DNA of 29,506 nt from an uncultured Clostridia bacterium. Its GTDB lineage: Bacteria > Bacillota_A > Clostridia > TANB77 > CAG-508. The notes beneath the pieces are model-generated. The model saw only the letters and a list, made by a program, of their open reading frames with translations, made no database searches and was not told the DNA's origin. A program made the translations under genes and the position numbers. Below are positions 15,378 to 24,163 of the stretch, in pieces; the stretch's first letter is position 1; the number at the start of each line of letters is the position of its first letter. The DNA lies in NCBI GenBank assembly GCA_944393295.1, contig CALXZR010000033.1, positions 1 through 29,506 of the forward strand. The letters run 5' to 3'.

Positions 15378-16989
15378 TTGTTGTTCCTCCGAAATTTAAG
15401 GTATTTTTATCTATTGATTCTGTTTTTCCAACTTCACGATAGGTTATTGAAGTAATGTGGTTTTGTAAATCTTCTGGAATAGTAAATATTGCATTGTCTA
15501 ATTGATTAATAGGAATTTCAAATATAATTTGCTCACTTATATCAGAAATAGGATGTTTAGAGTTTAAAATTCTTGTTGCAATAACATTGTTTTCTGCATC
15601 TACTACAACAAATGAATTTGTTGTTTTAATATCAGTAGATATTTCAATTTGACAATAATTTTCTCTAATACAGTTGATAGATGCTACACTAAAATATCTT
15701 GCTGCAAATTGATTAATAAAATCATTACTTAAAGAATCTAAGAAATTATCGCAAATCATACTTTGTACAGGAATTTTATCGAAATATTCAAATTGCTTTA
15801 AAACTAAATTAGAGCTTCCTGATTGTTTTTGTTCTTCTGCTTGAGAAAGATAAGTTTCTTTGTAAGGTTTTAAATATTTTATACAAAAAATAGAATTGCT
15901 AAATAAAGGAAATAAACTACAGAAACCAAATAGTATGGTTGATCCTAGCAAAATTTTATTTCTATTACTTGTATTTTTTATTAGAACATTTAAACTATAA
16001 ATTATTCCTGCTATAACAAGTGTTTCATAAGGTAACATACTTCTGTCATAAAATTCTGATATTATAAGCATAGGTAACATTGCTATTGCACAAGGAAAAA
16101 TAATATATTTTAATTGCTCAAAGCAAACGGTATATTTTTTTCCAGCATTATTTTCTTTTATAAAGACTGCTATAAATAAAACTATATATATAACAATAAG
16201 ATCTTGTATATGAAATAGATTTCTGGCTATATTTATTATATATAATTGAGAATGTTCATTTGTATTTAATCTTACAAAGTTTCCTGGTGCAAAAATTAAA
16301 AGCATACTTCCAATACCAAAGATTATAATACTAGTTATCCAGTATATTTTTTCTTTTATAGGTAATTTCAATAATTTCTTTAAATTAAATAAAACAATTG
16401 CTATTATAAAAGAGCCTGTTACAAAAGCTATATTTTCTTGAGACCAGCCAGTAAGAAAGGCAATTATCCAAAAGAAAATAGTATTAATGGCAGAATATTT
16501 TTTGTTGTGAACAATACCGTTATAGAAAAAGCTTAAAGTATATAGCATTAAGCAAGTAGGCCATAGATAATTTAAACTTCCTGATATCCAAATATATTTG
16601 TCACTAAAAGCACGCGTACAATATATAATAAGAAATAAAGTAATTGATAAATAGAAAACAGAAACTTTATTTCTAAATAATTTTATAATTCCAATTAGGA
16701 AAAATACAAATACTAAAGAATTAAGTACATAAAACCAATTTATATTAAGCCATAAAAATAGTTGTATAGCACCATGTACTAAAATTCGACCAGTCCAGTT
16801 ATTGTAAAAACCAGTTAAAGAGACTTGTAAATCTTTTAAAGAAGAAATTCTTTGAGTAGTATTGTAAATGTTTGAATAGTTATATTCATCTGGTGCAAAT
16901 AAGTTTGAGCTTCCTATTAAAAAAATGCATATAGCAACTAAAATTAAAAAAGTTACAATAGGCAAATATTGTTTGATATATTTTTTCAT
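15367..16989 (-). CDS. Polytopic membrane protein, DUF6056-like putative glycosyltransferase
   Basis: The 540-residue protein has about ten or eleven membrane helices up to residue 380 and a C-terminal extracytoplasmic domain of about 150 residues. After the first helix comes FAPDEYNYSN (31-40), the position of the acidic D-D/E motif of GT-C transferases; later NWTGRILVH and SGSLNYLWPTCL match the DUF6056 pattern, as does FAPGNFVRLN. The start at 16989 is chosen because an in-frame ATG at 17049 lies ahead of the predicted transcription start; the Shine-Dalgarno is weak (AGGGG). It is the first gene of a three-gene - strand operon with the GT39-type protein and the GtrB-like enzyme. Confidence 0.72.
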   Translation of the reverse strand: MKKYIKQYLPIVTFLILVAICIFLIGSSNLFAPDEYNYSNIYNTTQRISSLKDLQVSLTGFYNNWTGRILVHGAIQLFLWLNINWFYVLNSLVFVFFLIGIIKLFRNKVSVFYLSITLFLIIYCTRAFSDKYIWISGSLNYLWPTCLMLYTLSFFYNGIVHNKKYSAINTIFFWIIAFLTGWSQENIAFVTGSFIIAIVLFNLKKLLKLPIKEKIYWITSIIIFGIGSMLLIFAPGNFVRLNTNEHSQLYIINIARNLFHIQDLIVIYIVLFIAVFIKENNAGKKYTVCFEQLKYIIFPCAIAMLPMLIISEFYDRSMLPYETLVIAGIIYSLNVLIKNTSNRNKILLGSTILFGFCSLFPLFSNSIFCIKYLKPYKETYLSQAEEQKQSGSSNLVLKQFEYFDKIPVQSMICDNFLDSLSNDFINQFAARYFSVASINCIRENYCQIEISTDIKTTNSFVVVDAENNVIATRILNSKHPISDISEQIIFEIPINQLDNAIFTIPEDLQNHITSITYREVGKTESIDKNTLNFGGTTIEN

Positions 16990-17020
16990 AAATAAAACCC
17001 CTATCTTTAAAATTATTGAA

Positions 17021-17049
17021 ATTATATCATAAAAGGTATGATATAACAA
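17021..17049 (-). promoter_or_regulatory. Promoter of the glycosylation operon with an embedded palindrome
   Basis: On the - strand TTGTTA (17049-17044) and TATAAT (17026-17021) are separated by 17 bases. A 9-bp inverted repeat, tatatcata / tatgatata (17023-17031 and 17037-17045, 5-base centre), fills the spacer and overlaps both promoter elements, as an operator might. Confidence 0.65.
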
Positions 17050-17137
17050 TAATAAAAGAGCTTTTAGTTAAAAAATATGTAATATAAAAGTAGAAAAAAA
17101 TGTAGAATAATAAATTACATAAATTTATATGAAAAGG

Positions 17138-17166
17138 TTGATATTTTACAAAAAGTGTAATATAAT
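17138..17166 (+). promoter_or_regulatory. Promoter of mreB
   Basis: TTGATA (17138-17143) and TATAAT (17161-17166) are separated by 17 bases. Start would be near 17173, leaving a leader of about 100 bases. Confidence 0.75.
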
Positions 17167-17210
17167 CGTAACGTAAATGTAATAAAATGTTTTTTAAATA
17201 AATTTTGTAT

Positions 17211-17239
17211 AAAAATTACTAAAACAAATAGTAATTTTT
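17211..17239 (+). promoter_or_regulatory. Leader stem-loop of mreB
   Basis: Perfect 10-bp arms aaaaattact (17211-17220) and agtaattttt (17230-17239) flank a 9-base loop in the leader. The stem is A/T-rich and ends in T residues, so it could be a weak attenuator or a structural element; its role is not evident. Confidence 0.4.
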
Positions 17240-17275
17240 AATTTGATATATAATATAGAAGGGGACGAAGAGCTG

Positions 17276-18271
17276 ATGTTTGGACAAGATATAGGAATTG
17301 ATTTAGGAACTGCTACTGTTATTGCATATGTAAAAGGCAAAGGGATTGTTTTAAGAGAGCCTTCTGTTGTGGCAGTAAATAATGTAACTAATGAAGTTCT
17401 AGCAGTTGGTCATGAGGCTAGAAGAATGCTTGGAAGAACACCAGGAAACATAGTAGCTACAAGACCTTTAAGAGATGGTGTTATTTCAGATTATACAGTT
17501 ACAGAAAAAATGCTTAAATATTTTATAAATAAAATAGGTGGAAAATTCTTGTTTTCACCTAGAATTATGATATGTATACCTTCACAGGTAACTGAAGTTG
17601 AAAAAAAAGCTGTAATAGATGCAGCTTCAAATGCAGGAGCAAGAAAGGTTTATTTAATTGAAGAACCAATTGCAGCTGCAATTGGTGCAGGAATTGATAT
17701 ATCTAAGCCTTCTGGAAATATGATTGTAGATATTGGTGGAGGAACTACTGATATAGCAGTTATTTCTCTAGGTGGTTCTGTAGTAAGCACATCTATAAAA
17801 GTTGCTGGAGATAAATTTGATGAATATATTGTTAAATATATAAAGAAAAAACATAATGTTATGATAGGTGAAAGAACAGCTGAAGAATTAAAAGTAAGCA
17901 TTGGATGTGTTTATCCTAAATTTCAAGATATGGAAATGGATGTTAGAGGAAGAGATTTATTTACAGGACTTCCAAAGACTATAACAATTTATTCTAGTGA
18001 ATTAATGGAGGCTTTAGAAGAGCCTGCTATGATGATTGTAGATGCGGTTCATTCTGTATTAGAAAAAACTCCACCAGAACTTGCAGCAGATATTAGCGAT
18101 AAAGGAATTTATATGACAGGTGGAGGCTGTTTAGTTGATGGATTAGATAAATTATTGCAAGAAAAAATAGGTATAAATGTAATGATTGCAGAAGATGCAA
18201 TATCTTGTGTTGCAATAGGTACAGGAAAAGCCTTAGATAATTTAGACAAAATAGATAGAATGAATAGATAA
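17276..18271 (+). CDS. mreB: Rod-shape-determining actin homologue MreB/Mbl
   Basis: MreB polymerises in short filaments on the inner membrane face and guides lateral wall synthesis, indicating a rod-shaped cell or one with elongation machinery. The 331-residue protein shows all actin-fold nucleotide motifs: phosphate 1 DIGIDLGTATV (5-15), GRTPGNIVATRPLRDGVISDY, phosphate 2 IVDIGGGTTDIAV, the IEEPIAAAIGAG segment and adenosine-binding MTGGGCLVDGL. The N-terminal MFGQ could serve as the membrane contact. The ATG at 17276 agrees with the family start; an upstream TTG has no ribosome site. There are no mreC or mreD genes after it, so it may be a stand-alone Mbl-type paralogue. Confidence 0.93.
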   Translation: MFGQDIGIDLGTATVIAYVKGKGIVLREPSVVAVNNVTNEVLAVGHEARRMLGRTPGNIVATRPLRDGVISDYTVTEKMLKYFINKIGGKFLFSPRIMICIPSQVTEVEKKAVIDAASNAGARKVYLIEEPIAAAIGAGIDISKPSGNMIVDIGGGTTDIAVISLGGSVVSTSIKVAGDKFDEYIVKYIKKKHNVMIGERTAEELKVSIGCVYPKFQDMEMDVRGRDLFTGLPKTITIYSSELMEALEEPAMMIVDAVHSVLEKTPPELAADISDKGIYMTGGGCLVDGLDKLLQEKIGINVMIAEDAISCVAIGTGKALDNLDKIDRMNR

Positions 18272-18312
18272 TAAAATCGAAAGCCATTAATCAAATTCTT
18301 TATTTATACACT

Positions 18313-18352
18313 AAAAGAAAAGTTCTAGTTTTATACTAGACTTTTCTTTTAT
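18313..18352 (+). terminator. Intrinsic terminator of mreB
   Basis: The arms aaaagaaaag(t)tctagt and actagacttttctttt (18313-18329 with 18335-18350) form a 16-bp stem with one bulged base, followed by T-rich sequence. Confidence 0.85.
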
Positions 18353-18361
18353 TATATATAT

Positions 18362-18390
18362 TTGATTTTTATATAAATTGGTAGTATAAT
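18362..18390 (+). promoter_or_regulatory. Promoter of mtaB
   Basis: TTGATT (18362-18367) and TATAAT (18385-18390) are separated by 17 bases, just before the ATG at 18425. Confidence 0.7.
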
Positions 18391-18424
18391 ACTTTAGAAT
18401 ATAAAACTGAAAGAGAGTTAATAT

Positions 18425-19724
18425 ATGGAACAAAAAAAAGTAGCTTTTTATACATTACGGTTGTAAAGTAAATCAATATGAAACAAATGGTATGATTCAA
18501 AAGTTTCAAGAGGCTGGATATGAAATAGTTAATTTTGAGGAAAAAGCGGATATATATATTGTAAATACTTGTACAGTTACAAATATGTCTGATAGAAAGT
18601 CAAGACAAACCTTAAGAAGAGCAAAAGAGTTAAATAAATCAGCTATAGTTATTGCTGTTGGTTGCTATGTACAGGTTGCAAAAGAAGAAATTGAAAAAAT
18701 TCCAGAAATTGATTTGACTTTAGGAACAAATGAAAAAGTAGATATTGTAGAAAATGTAGAAAATTATATTAAATATGGAAAAAAAGTATCTCTTGATGAT
18801 GTTCTGCACAATAGTAAATATGGAGATTTTGGAGATATTACATATACAGAAAAGACAAGAGCTGTTATAAAAGTACAAGATGGTTGTGATAGATTTTGTT
18901 CGTATTGTATTATTCCTTATGCAAGAGGTAGAGTTAGAAGTAGAGAGCCAGAAAGTGTATTAAATGAAATAAAAGATATAAGCAAAAAAGGAATAAAAGA
19001 AGTTGTAATTACAGGAATACATGTTGCTTCTTATGGAAAAGATTTTAAAAATAATTATGGTTTAATAGATTTATTAGAAGAAATAAATAAAATAGATGGA
19101 ATTGAAAGAATTAGATTAGGATCTATAGAACCTCTTTGGATTACAGATGAAACAATACAGAGATTAAAAAAGCTAGAAAAAATTTGTCATCATTTTCATT
19201 TATCTCTTCAAAGTGGTTGTACAGAAACTCTAAAAAGAATGAATAGAAGATATACAGCTGAGCAGTTTAAAGAAATTGTATATAAGCTAAGAAATACTTA
19301 TGAAGATGTTATATTAACAACAGATATTATAGCTGGTTTTGCAGGAGAAACTGATGAGGAATTTAAAACAACTTATGAGTTTTTGAAAGATATTAAGTTT
19401 TATAAAACACACATATTTAAGTATTCTGAAAGAAAAGGAACAAAGGCTGCTGAAATGAAAGAGCAAGTATCAGGAACTAAAAAAGAGGAAAGAAGTAAAA
19501 TTCTATTAAAACTTTCAGATGAAAATGAGAAAGAATATTTAAATAAATATATTGGAAGAGAAGTAGAAGTTTTATTTGAAGATAAAGATAATGATTTTTA
19601 TAAGGGACACACAGCAAATTATATAATGATAAAAGCTAAGAGTGATACAGATATTAGCAATAAAATTTTAGCAGTAAAAACCCAAGAAATTAGTAATTTA
19701 GAATTAATAGGAAAAATAATGTAA
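18425..19724 (+). pseudogene. mtaB: tRNA methylthiotransferase MtaB, broken by a +1 frameshift
   Basis: MtaB is a radical-SAM enzyme that adds a methylthio group to t6A37 of tRNAs reading ANN codons. The normal N-terminus is visible from ATG 18425 (MEQKKVAFYTL), but one extra C at about 18458 shifts the frame so that it ends at TAA 18464-18466. Dropping that base restores GCKVNQYETNGMIQ and joins the long frame that is open from 18459 to the stop at 19724. Downstream all is intact: cysteines in VNTCTVT and VGCYV, the radical-SAM CDRFCSYCIIPYARGR, and a C-terminal TRAM-like part. Translation from the next ATG (18492) would lose the first cluster-binding cysteine and has no ribosome site. It is either a new pseudogene or a sequence error. 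Confidence 0.85.
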
Positions 19725-19777
19725 CAAATGTAATATTTTGGTAATTAAAACTTAATAATTAAATTTATAAAAAAATA

Positions 19778-19806
19778 TTGAACAAATTAATAAAATATAG
19801 TATAAA
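19778..19806 (+). promoter_or_regulatory. Promoter of the FLFQE-repeat gene
   Basis: TTGAAC (19778-19783) and TATAAA (19801-19806) are separated by 17 bases and lie about 40 bases before the start codon. Confidence 0.65.
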
Positions 19807-19845
19807 TAATGTAAAGAGTTCGAGATATACATAGGAGGAAACAAT

Positions 19846-20091
19846 ATGAAAGAGTATAATTTAAATGAAAATAGTGGAAGTAACTTACCTGCAGAAATTG
19901 GATTGTGGGGAAAAGTTAAAGGCTTCTTGTTTCAAGAAATAGATTTAAATAAACCAATAGTACTTGAATTAACACCAAAAGAAGAAAAAGTTTTAGGAGA
20001 AGTTCATGATTTTCTATTCCAAGAAGTTAAATTTCCAGAATTACATGACTTTTTATTCCAAGAAATTACTTTGTTTAAAAGAAAAAAATAA
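19846..20091 (+). CDS. 81-residue protein with three FLFQE repeats
   Basis: I do not recognise a named family. The protein contains three copies of the pattern V/L-K/H-G/D-F-L-F-Q-E-I/V at 24-32, 53-61 and 66-74. Between copies one and two lies VLELTPKEEKVLGE, likely helical. The N-terminus (1-18) is polar, and the C-terminus is a basic cluster KRKK. There is no signal peptide or membrane helix, but the aromatic, amphipathic repeats with a basic end could bind a membrane or act as short docking peptides. The ribosome site AGGAGG is excellent, and the gene has its own promoter and terminator, so it is probably well expressed. Copies two and three are also alike at DNA level. Confidence 0.8.
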   Translation: MKEYNLNENSGSNLPAEIGLWGKVKGFLFQEIDLNKPIVLELTPKEEKVLGEVHDFLFQEVKFPELHDFLFQEITLFKRKK

Positions 20092-20119
20092 TAGCTAAAA
20101 ATAAAATTAATAATAAAAT

Positions 20120-20147
20120 TAGGGATAGTTTTGCTATCTCTATTTTT
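20120..20147 (+). terminator. Intrinsic terminator of the FLFQE-repeat gene
   Basis: A 9-bp stem tagggatag / ctatctcta with one G-T pair (20120-20128 with 20134-20142) is followed by TTTTT. Confidence 0.75.
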
Positions 20148-20186
20148 GTTGCAAGTAAAGTTTATTTTTGTAAATTTGAGAAAGTT

Positions 20187-20215
20187 TTGATTGATATATT
20201 AAAGGACAATATAAA
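20187..20215 (+). promoter_or_regulatory. Promoter of gap
   Basis: TTGATT (20187-20192) and TATAAA (20210-20215) are separated by 17 bases. The leader of about 105 bases also has a short inverted repeat tgatac / gtatca near 20293-20313 just before the Shine-Dalgarno. No CggR-type operator (paired CGGGAC/TGTC) is visible. Confidence 0.55.
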
Positions 20216-20284
20216 ATATAAGTTAAAAAAACTATTGCAAAGAAAATAAAAATGTTATAAAATACTTTTGGTCAAGTAGACTAA

Positions 20285-21337
<1,053 letters not shown>

Positions 21338-21349
21338 AATAGAAATATA

Positions 21350-21383
21350 AAGAAAGCAATTTTAAACATTGCTTTCTTTTTTT
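21350..21383 (+). terminator. Intrinsic terminator of gap
   Basis: An 11-bp perfect stem aagaaagcaat / attgctttctt (21350-21360 with 21368-21378) is followed by a run of T. Confidence 0.92.
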
Positions 21384-21429
21384 GTATATAGAATTATTTT
21401 TATAAAGTCATTTTTCTTAGAATAACTAC

Positions 21430-21458
21430 TTGAAAACTGGAAAAAAATACTATACAAT
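21430..21458 (+). promoter_or_regulatory. Promoter of the pgk-NUDIX-tpiA-gpmI-yezG unit
   Basis: TTGAAA (21430-21435) and TACAAT (21453-21458) are separated by 17 bases, about 60 bases before the pgk start. Confidence 0.65.
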
Positions 21459-21517
21459 AGAACTGTTAAAAAAGAAACTGCAAAGCATTTTATGTAGTTA
21501 GAAAGGGAGGATTCGTT

Positions 21518-22702
21518 ATGAATAAGAAAACAGTAAAAGATATTGATGTGAAAGGAAAAAAAGTATTAGTAAGATGTGATTTTAATGTACCTTACGATGA
21601 AAATAGAGTTATAACAGATAATAGAAGAATTGTTGCTGCATTGCCAACAATAAAATACTTATTAGAAAATAATGCAAAAATTATATTATGCTCTCATTTA
21701 GGAAGACCAAAGGGAGAAGTAAAACCAGAATTTTCATTAGATATAGTAGCTAAAGAGCTTTCTAGATTATTAGGAAAAGAAGTTATCTTAGCAAAAGATG
21801 TTGTTGGAGAAGATGCAAAAGCTAAAGCAGCAGCTTTAAAAGAAGGAGACATTATGCTTCTTGAAAATGTAAGATTTGAGCCAGGAGAAGAAAAAAATGA
21901 CGAAGAATTATCAAAAGCATTAGCTTCATTGGCAGAAGTATATGTAAATGATGCTTTTGGAACTGCTCATAGAGCACATAGCTCAACTACAGGTGTTGCA
22001 AGTTATCTTCCAGCTGTATCAGGATTTTTAATAGAAAAAGAATTAAACTTTATGGGTTCTGCATTAGAAAATCCAGAAAGACCATTTATGGCTATTTTAG
22101 GTGGAAGAAAAGTTTCAGATAAAATAGGTGTAATCGAATCTTTATTAGAAAAAGTTGATGTTTTAATGATAGGTGGAGCAATGGCTTATACTTTCTTTAG
22201 AGCAATGGGGTATTCAGTAGGAAATTCTATTTGTGAAGAAGATAAATTAGATTTAGCAAAAGAATTAATGGAAAAGGCAAAAGCAAAAGGTGTTAAATTT
22301 ATGTTACCAATAGATACAAAAGTTGGTAAAGAATTTAGCAAAGATACAGAAAGTAAAACAGTTAAATTTACTGAAATACCAGATGGCTGGGAAGGATTTG
22401 ATATTGGAGCAGAAACAATTGCTTTATATTCAGAAGAACTAAAAAATGCTAAAACTGTAATTTGGAATGGTCCAGTTGGATTATTTGAATTTGACCAATT
22501 TGCAATTGGTACAAACTCAATTGCTAAAATTTTAGCTGACTTAGATGCCGTAACAATAGTAGGTGGTGGTGATTCAGCTGCAGCTATTGAAAAAGCAGGA
22601 CTAGCAGATAAATTTACTCATATTTCTACAGGTGGTGGAGCTTCTTTAGAGTTCTTAGAAGGAAAGAAATTACCTGGAATAGAAGCTTTACAAGATAAAT
22701 AA
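21518..22702 (+). CDS. pgk: Phosphoglycerate kinase
   Basis: Pgk makes ATP from 1,3-bisphosphoglycerate and ADP. The 394-residue length is normal for a monofunctional enzyme (no tpiA fusion). Motifs in order: [20 protein letters not shown] (20-39 region, substrate-binding), [37 protein letters not shown], then the nucleotide domain with [34 protein letters not shown] and [14 protein letters not shown]. The LGGRKVSDK has arginine where alanine is more common. GGGAGG precedes the ATG. It is followed by the NUDIX gene after 14 bases. Confidence 0.97.
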   Translation: MNKKTVKDIDVKGKKVLVRCDFNVPYDENRVITDNRRIVAALPTIKYLLENNAKIILCSHLGRPKGEVKPEFSLDIVAKELSRLLGKEVILAKDVVGEDAKAKAAALKEGDIMLLENVRFEPGEEKNDEELSKALASLAEVYVNDAFGTAHRAHSSTTGVASYLPAVSGFLIEKELNFMGSALENPERPFMAILGGRKVSDKIGVIESLLEKVDVLMIGGAMAYTFFRAMGYSVGNSICEEDKLDLAKELMEKAKAKGVKFMLPIDTKVGKEFSKDTESKTVKFTEIPDGWEGFDIGAETIALYSEELKNAKTVIWNGPVGLFEFDQFAIGTNSIAKILADLDAVTIVGGGDSAAAIEKAGLADKFTHISTGGGASLEFLEGKKLPGIEALQDK

Positions 22703-22716
22703 AAGGGCAGATAAAA

Positions 22717-23325
22717 ATGGCTGAAATGATAGATATTTATACAGAACAAGGTGTAAAAATAGGAACAATTTCTAAAAGAGAATATTATTCAATGCAAGGT
22801 GATGTACCTTGGATAAATTGTTGTACTTGTTTTGTAATTGATGAAGAAACAAATAAAATATTATTTGAAAAAAGAGGAAAAAGATTTTTAGATCCAGGAA
22901 AATTAGATTTATGTTCTGGTCATGTCAGATCTGGAGAAGTTCCTATTCAGTGTATGGTTCGAGAATTAGGAGAAGAACTTAAAATTCCGGAAAGTATTGC
23001 ACGAAATGTGCAATACTTGGGAAAAATAGATGTTGATTATACTAATCTACAAGATGAAACCAACAGAAAAAATTTAAAATGCTTTGTTAGTTGCTATGCC
23101 TTAAAAGTAAAAAATAAAGATGTAATTTCTATAGATGGAGTTGAAGCAATTAACAAAGGCTGGCTAAATTTTGAAGATTCAATAGGTTTTATATCTAATA
23201 GTATGACAAGATTACCATATGAAGAGGGACTGGTTGATAAGTATAATACAATATTTGATGCTTTAAAAAGTTTTATGAAGTTGCAGAAGGATAGTGTAAA
23301 AACACAAAAAGAGAAAGGAGATTAA
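22717..23325 (+). CDS. NUDIX hydrolase, isopentenyl-diphosphate-isomerase-like
   Basis: The 202-residue protein carries a Nudix box at 68-90: G68-x5-E74-x7-R82-E83-L-G-E86-E87, with lysine (K89) where the last glycine is usual. The surroundings (WINCCTCFVIDEETNKILFEKRGKRFLDPGKLDLCSGHV) resemble type I isopentenyl diphosphate isomerase-like and YfcD-like Nudix proteins, but the isomerase's catalytic pattern cannot be confirmed by eye. The substrate could be a nucleoside diphosphate derivative or another pyrophosphate. It sits between pgk and tpiA (14 and 3 bases away) with a good ribosome site, so it is surely co-expressed with glycolysis, an unusual place. A house-cleaning role for the pathway is a reasonable guess. 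Confidence 0.85.
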   Translation: MAEMIDIYTEQGVKIGTISKREYYSMQGDVPWINCCTCFVIDEETNKILFEKRGKRFLDPGKLDLCSGHVRSGEVPIQCMVRELGEELKIPESIARNVQYLGKIDVDYTNLQDETNRKNLKCFVSCYALKVKNKDVISIDGVEAINKGWLNFEDSIGFISNSMTRLPYEEGLVDKYNTIFDALKSFMKLQKDSVKTQKEKGD

Positions 23326-23328
23326 TAT

Positions 23329-24084
23329 ATGCGTAGAAAAGTAGTTGCAGGAAATTGGAAAATGAATATGCTTCCAAACGAAGCTATTGATTATATTCAA
23401 GCTTTTGAGCCTTTAGTAAAAGATGCAAAAGCAGAGGTAATTTTATGTGTTCCATATACAGATTTATTTTATTGTATAATGAATGCACAAAATACAAATA
23501 TAAAAATAGGAGCACAAAATGTTCATTTTGAAGAAAAAGGAGCTTATACTGGAGAAGTTTCAGCTAAAATGCTAAAAGCAATAGGTGTAGAATATGTAAT
23601 TATTGGACATTCAGAAAGAAGACAATATTTTGCAGAAACAGATGAAACTGTTAATAAAAAAATTAAAGCTGCTTTAGAAAATGAATTAAAACCAATTGTT
23701 TGTGTAGGAGAAACTCTAGAACAAAGAGAAGCTGGAAAAACAGAAGAAGTGATTACTAAGCAAACAAAATTAGCTTTAGAAGGATTTAATGGTGAGCAAG
23801 TTAAAGGTATTATAATTGCTTATGAGCCAATTTGGGCTATTGGAACAGGAAAAACAGCAACTTCTGAAGATGCAAATAATAGCATAAAAGCTATAAGAGA
23901 AGAAATTGCTACAATCTATGGTAGAGATGTTGCAGATGAAGTAATTATTCAATATGGTGGAAGTGTAAAATCTTCAAATGCAAAAGAATTATTCAATTGT
24001 AGTGATATAGATGGAGGCTTAGTAGGCGGAGCTAGCTTAAAGCCTGATGAATTTTCAAAAATCGTTAAATATGATGAACAATAA
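23329..24084 (+). CDS. tpiA: Triosephosphate isomerase
   Basis: TpiA interconverts dihydroxyacetone phosphate and glyceraldehyde-3-phosphate. The 251-residue TIM barrel has all catalytic residues: K11 in GNWKMN, H94 in IIGHSERR and E166 in AYEPIWAIGTG. The phosphate-binding loops YGGSVKSSN and DGGLVGGASL are intact. AAAGGAG precedes the ATG, and the gene begins 3 bases after the NUDIX stop, indicating coupling. In most Bacillota tpiA directly follows pgk; here the NUDIX gene separates them. Confidence 0.97.
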   Translation: MRRKVVAGNWKMNMLPNEAIDYIQAFEPLVKDAKAEVILCVPYTDLFYCIMNAQNTNIKIGAQNVHFEEKGAYTGEVSAKMLKAIGVEYVIIGHSERRQYFAETDETVNKKIKAALENELKPIVCVGETLEQREAGKTEEVITKQTKLALEGFNGEQVKGIIIAYEPIWAIGTGKTATSEDANNSIKAIREEIATIYGRDVADEVIIQYGGSVKSSNAKELFNCSDIDGGLVGGASLKPDEFSKIVKYDEQ

Positions 24085-24163
24085 TTATAAAATTTAATTA
24101 AAATAATAATATAGGATAAAATTTAATAAGTGAATTTAAAGTGAACTAAGAGGAGCGTAAAAT

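Noticed and set aside
17052..17068. A small inverted repeat taaaag / ctttta
   Set aside because: Too short and without a T-run or promoter relation to be meaningful.
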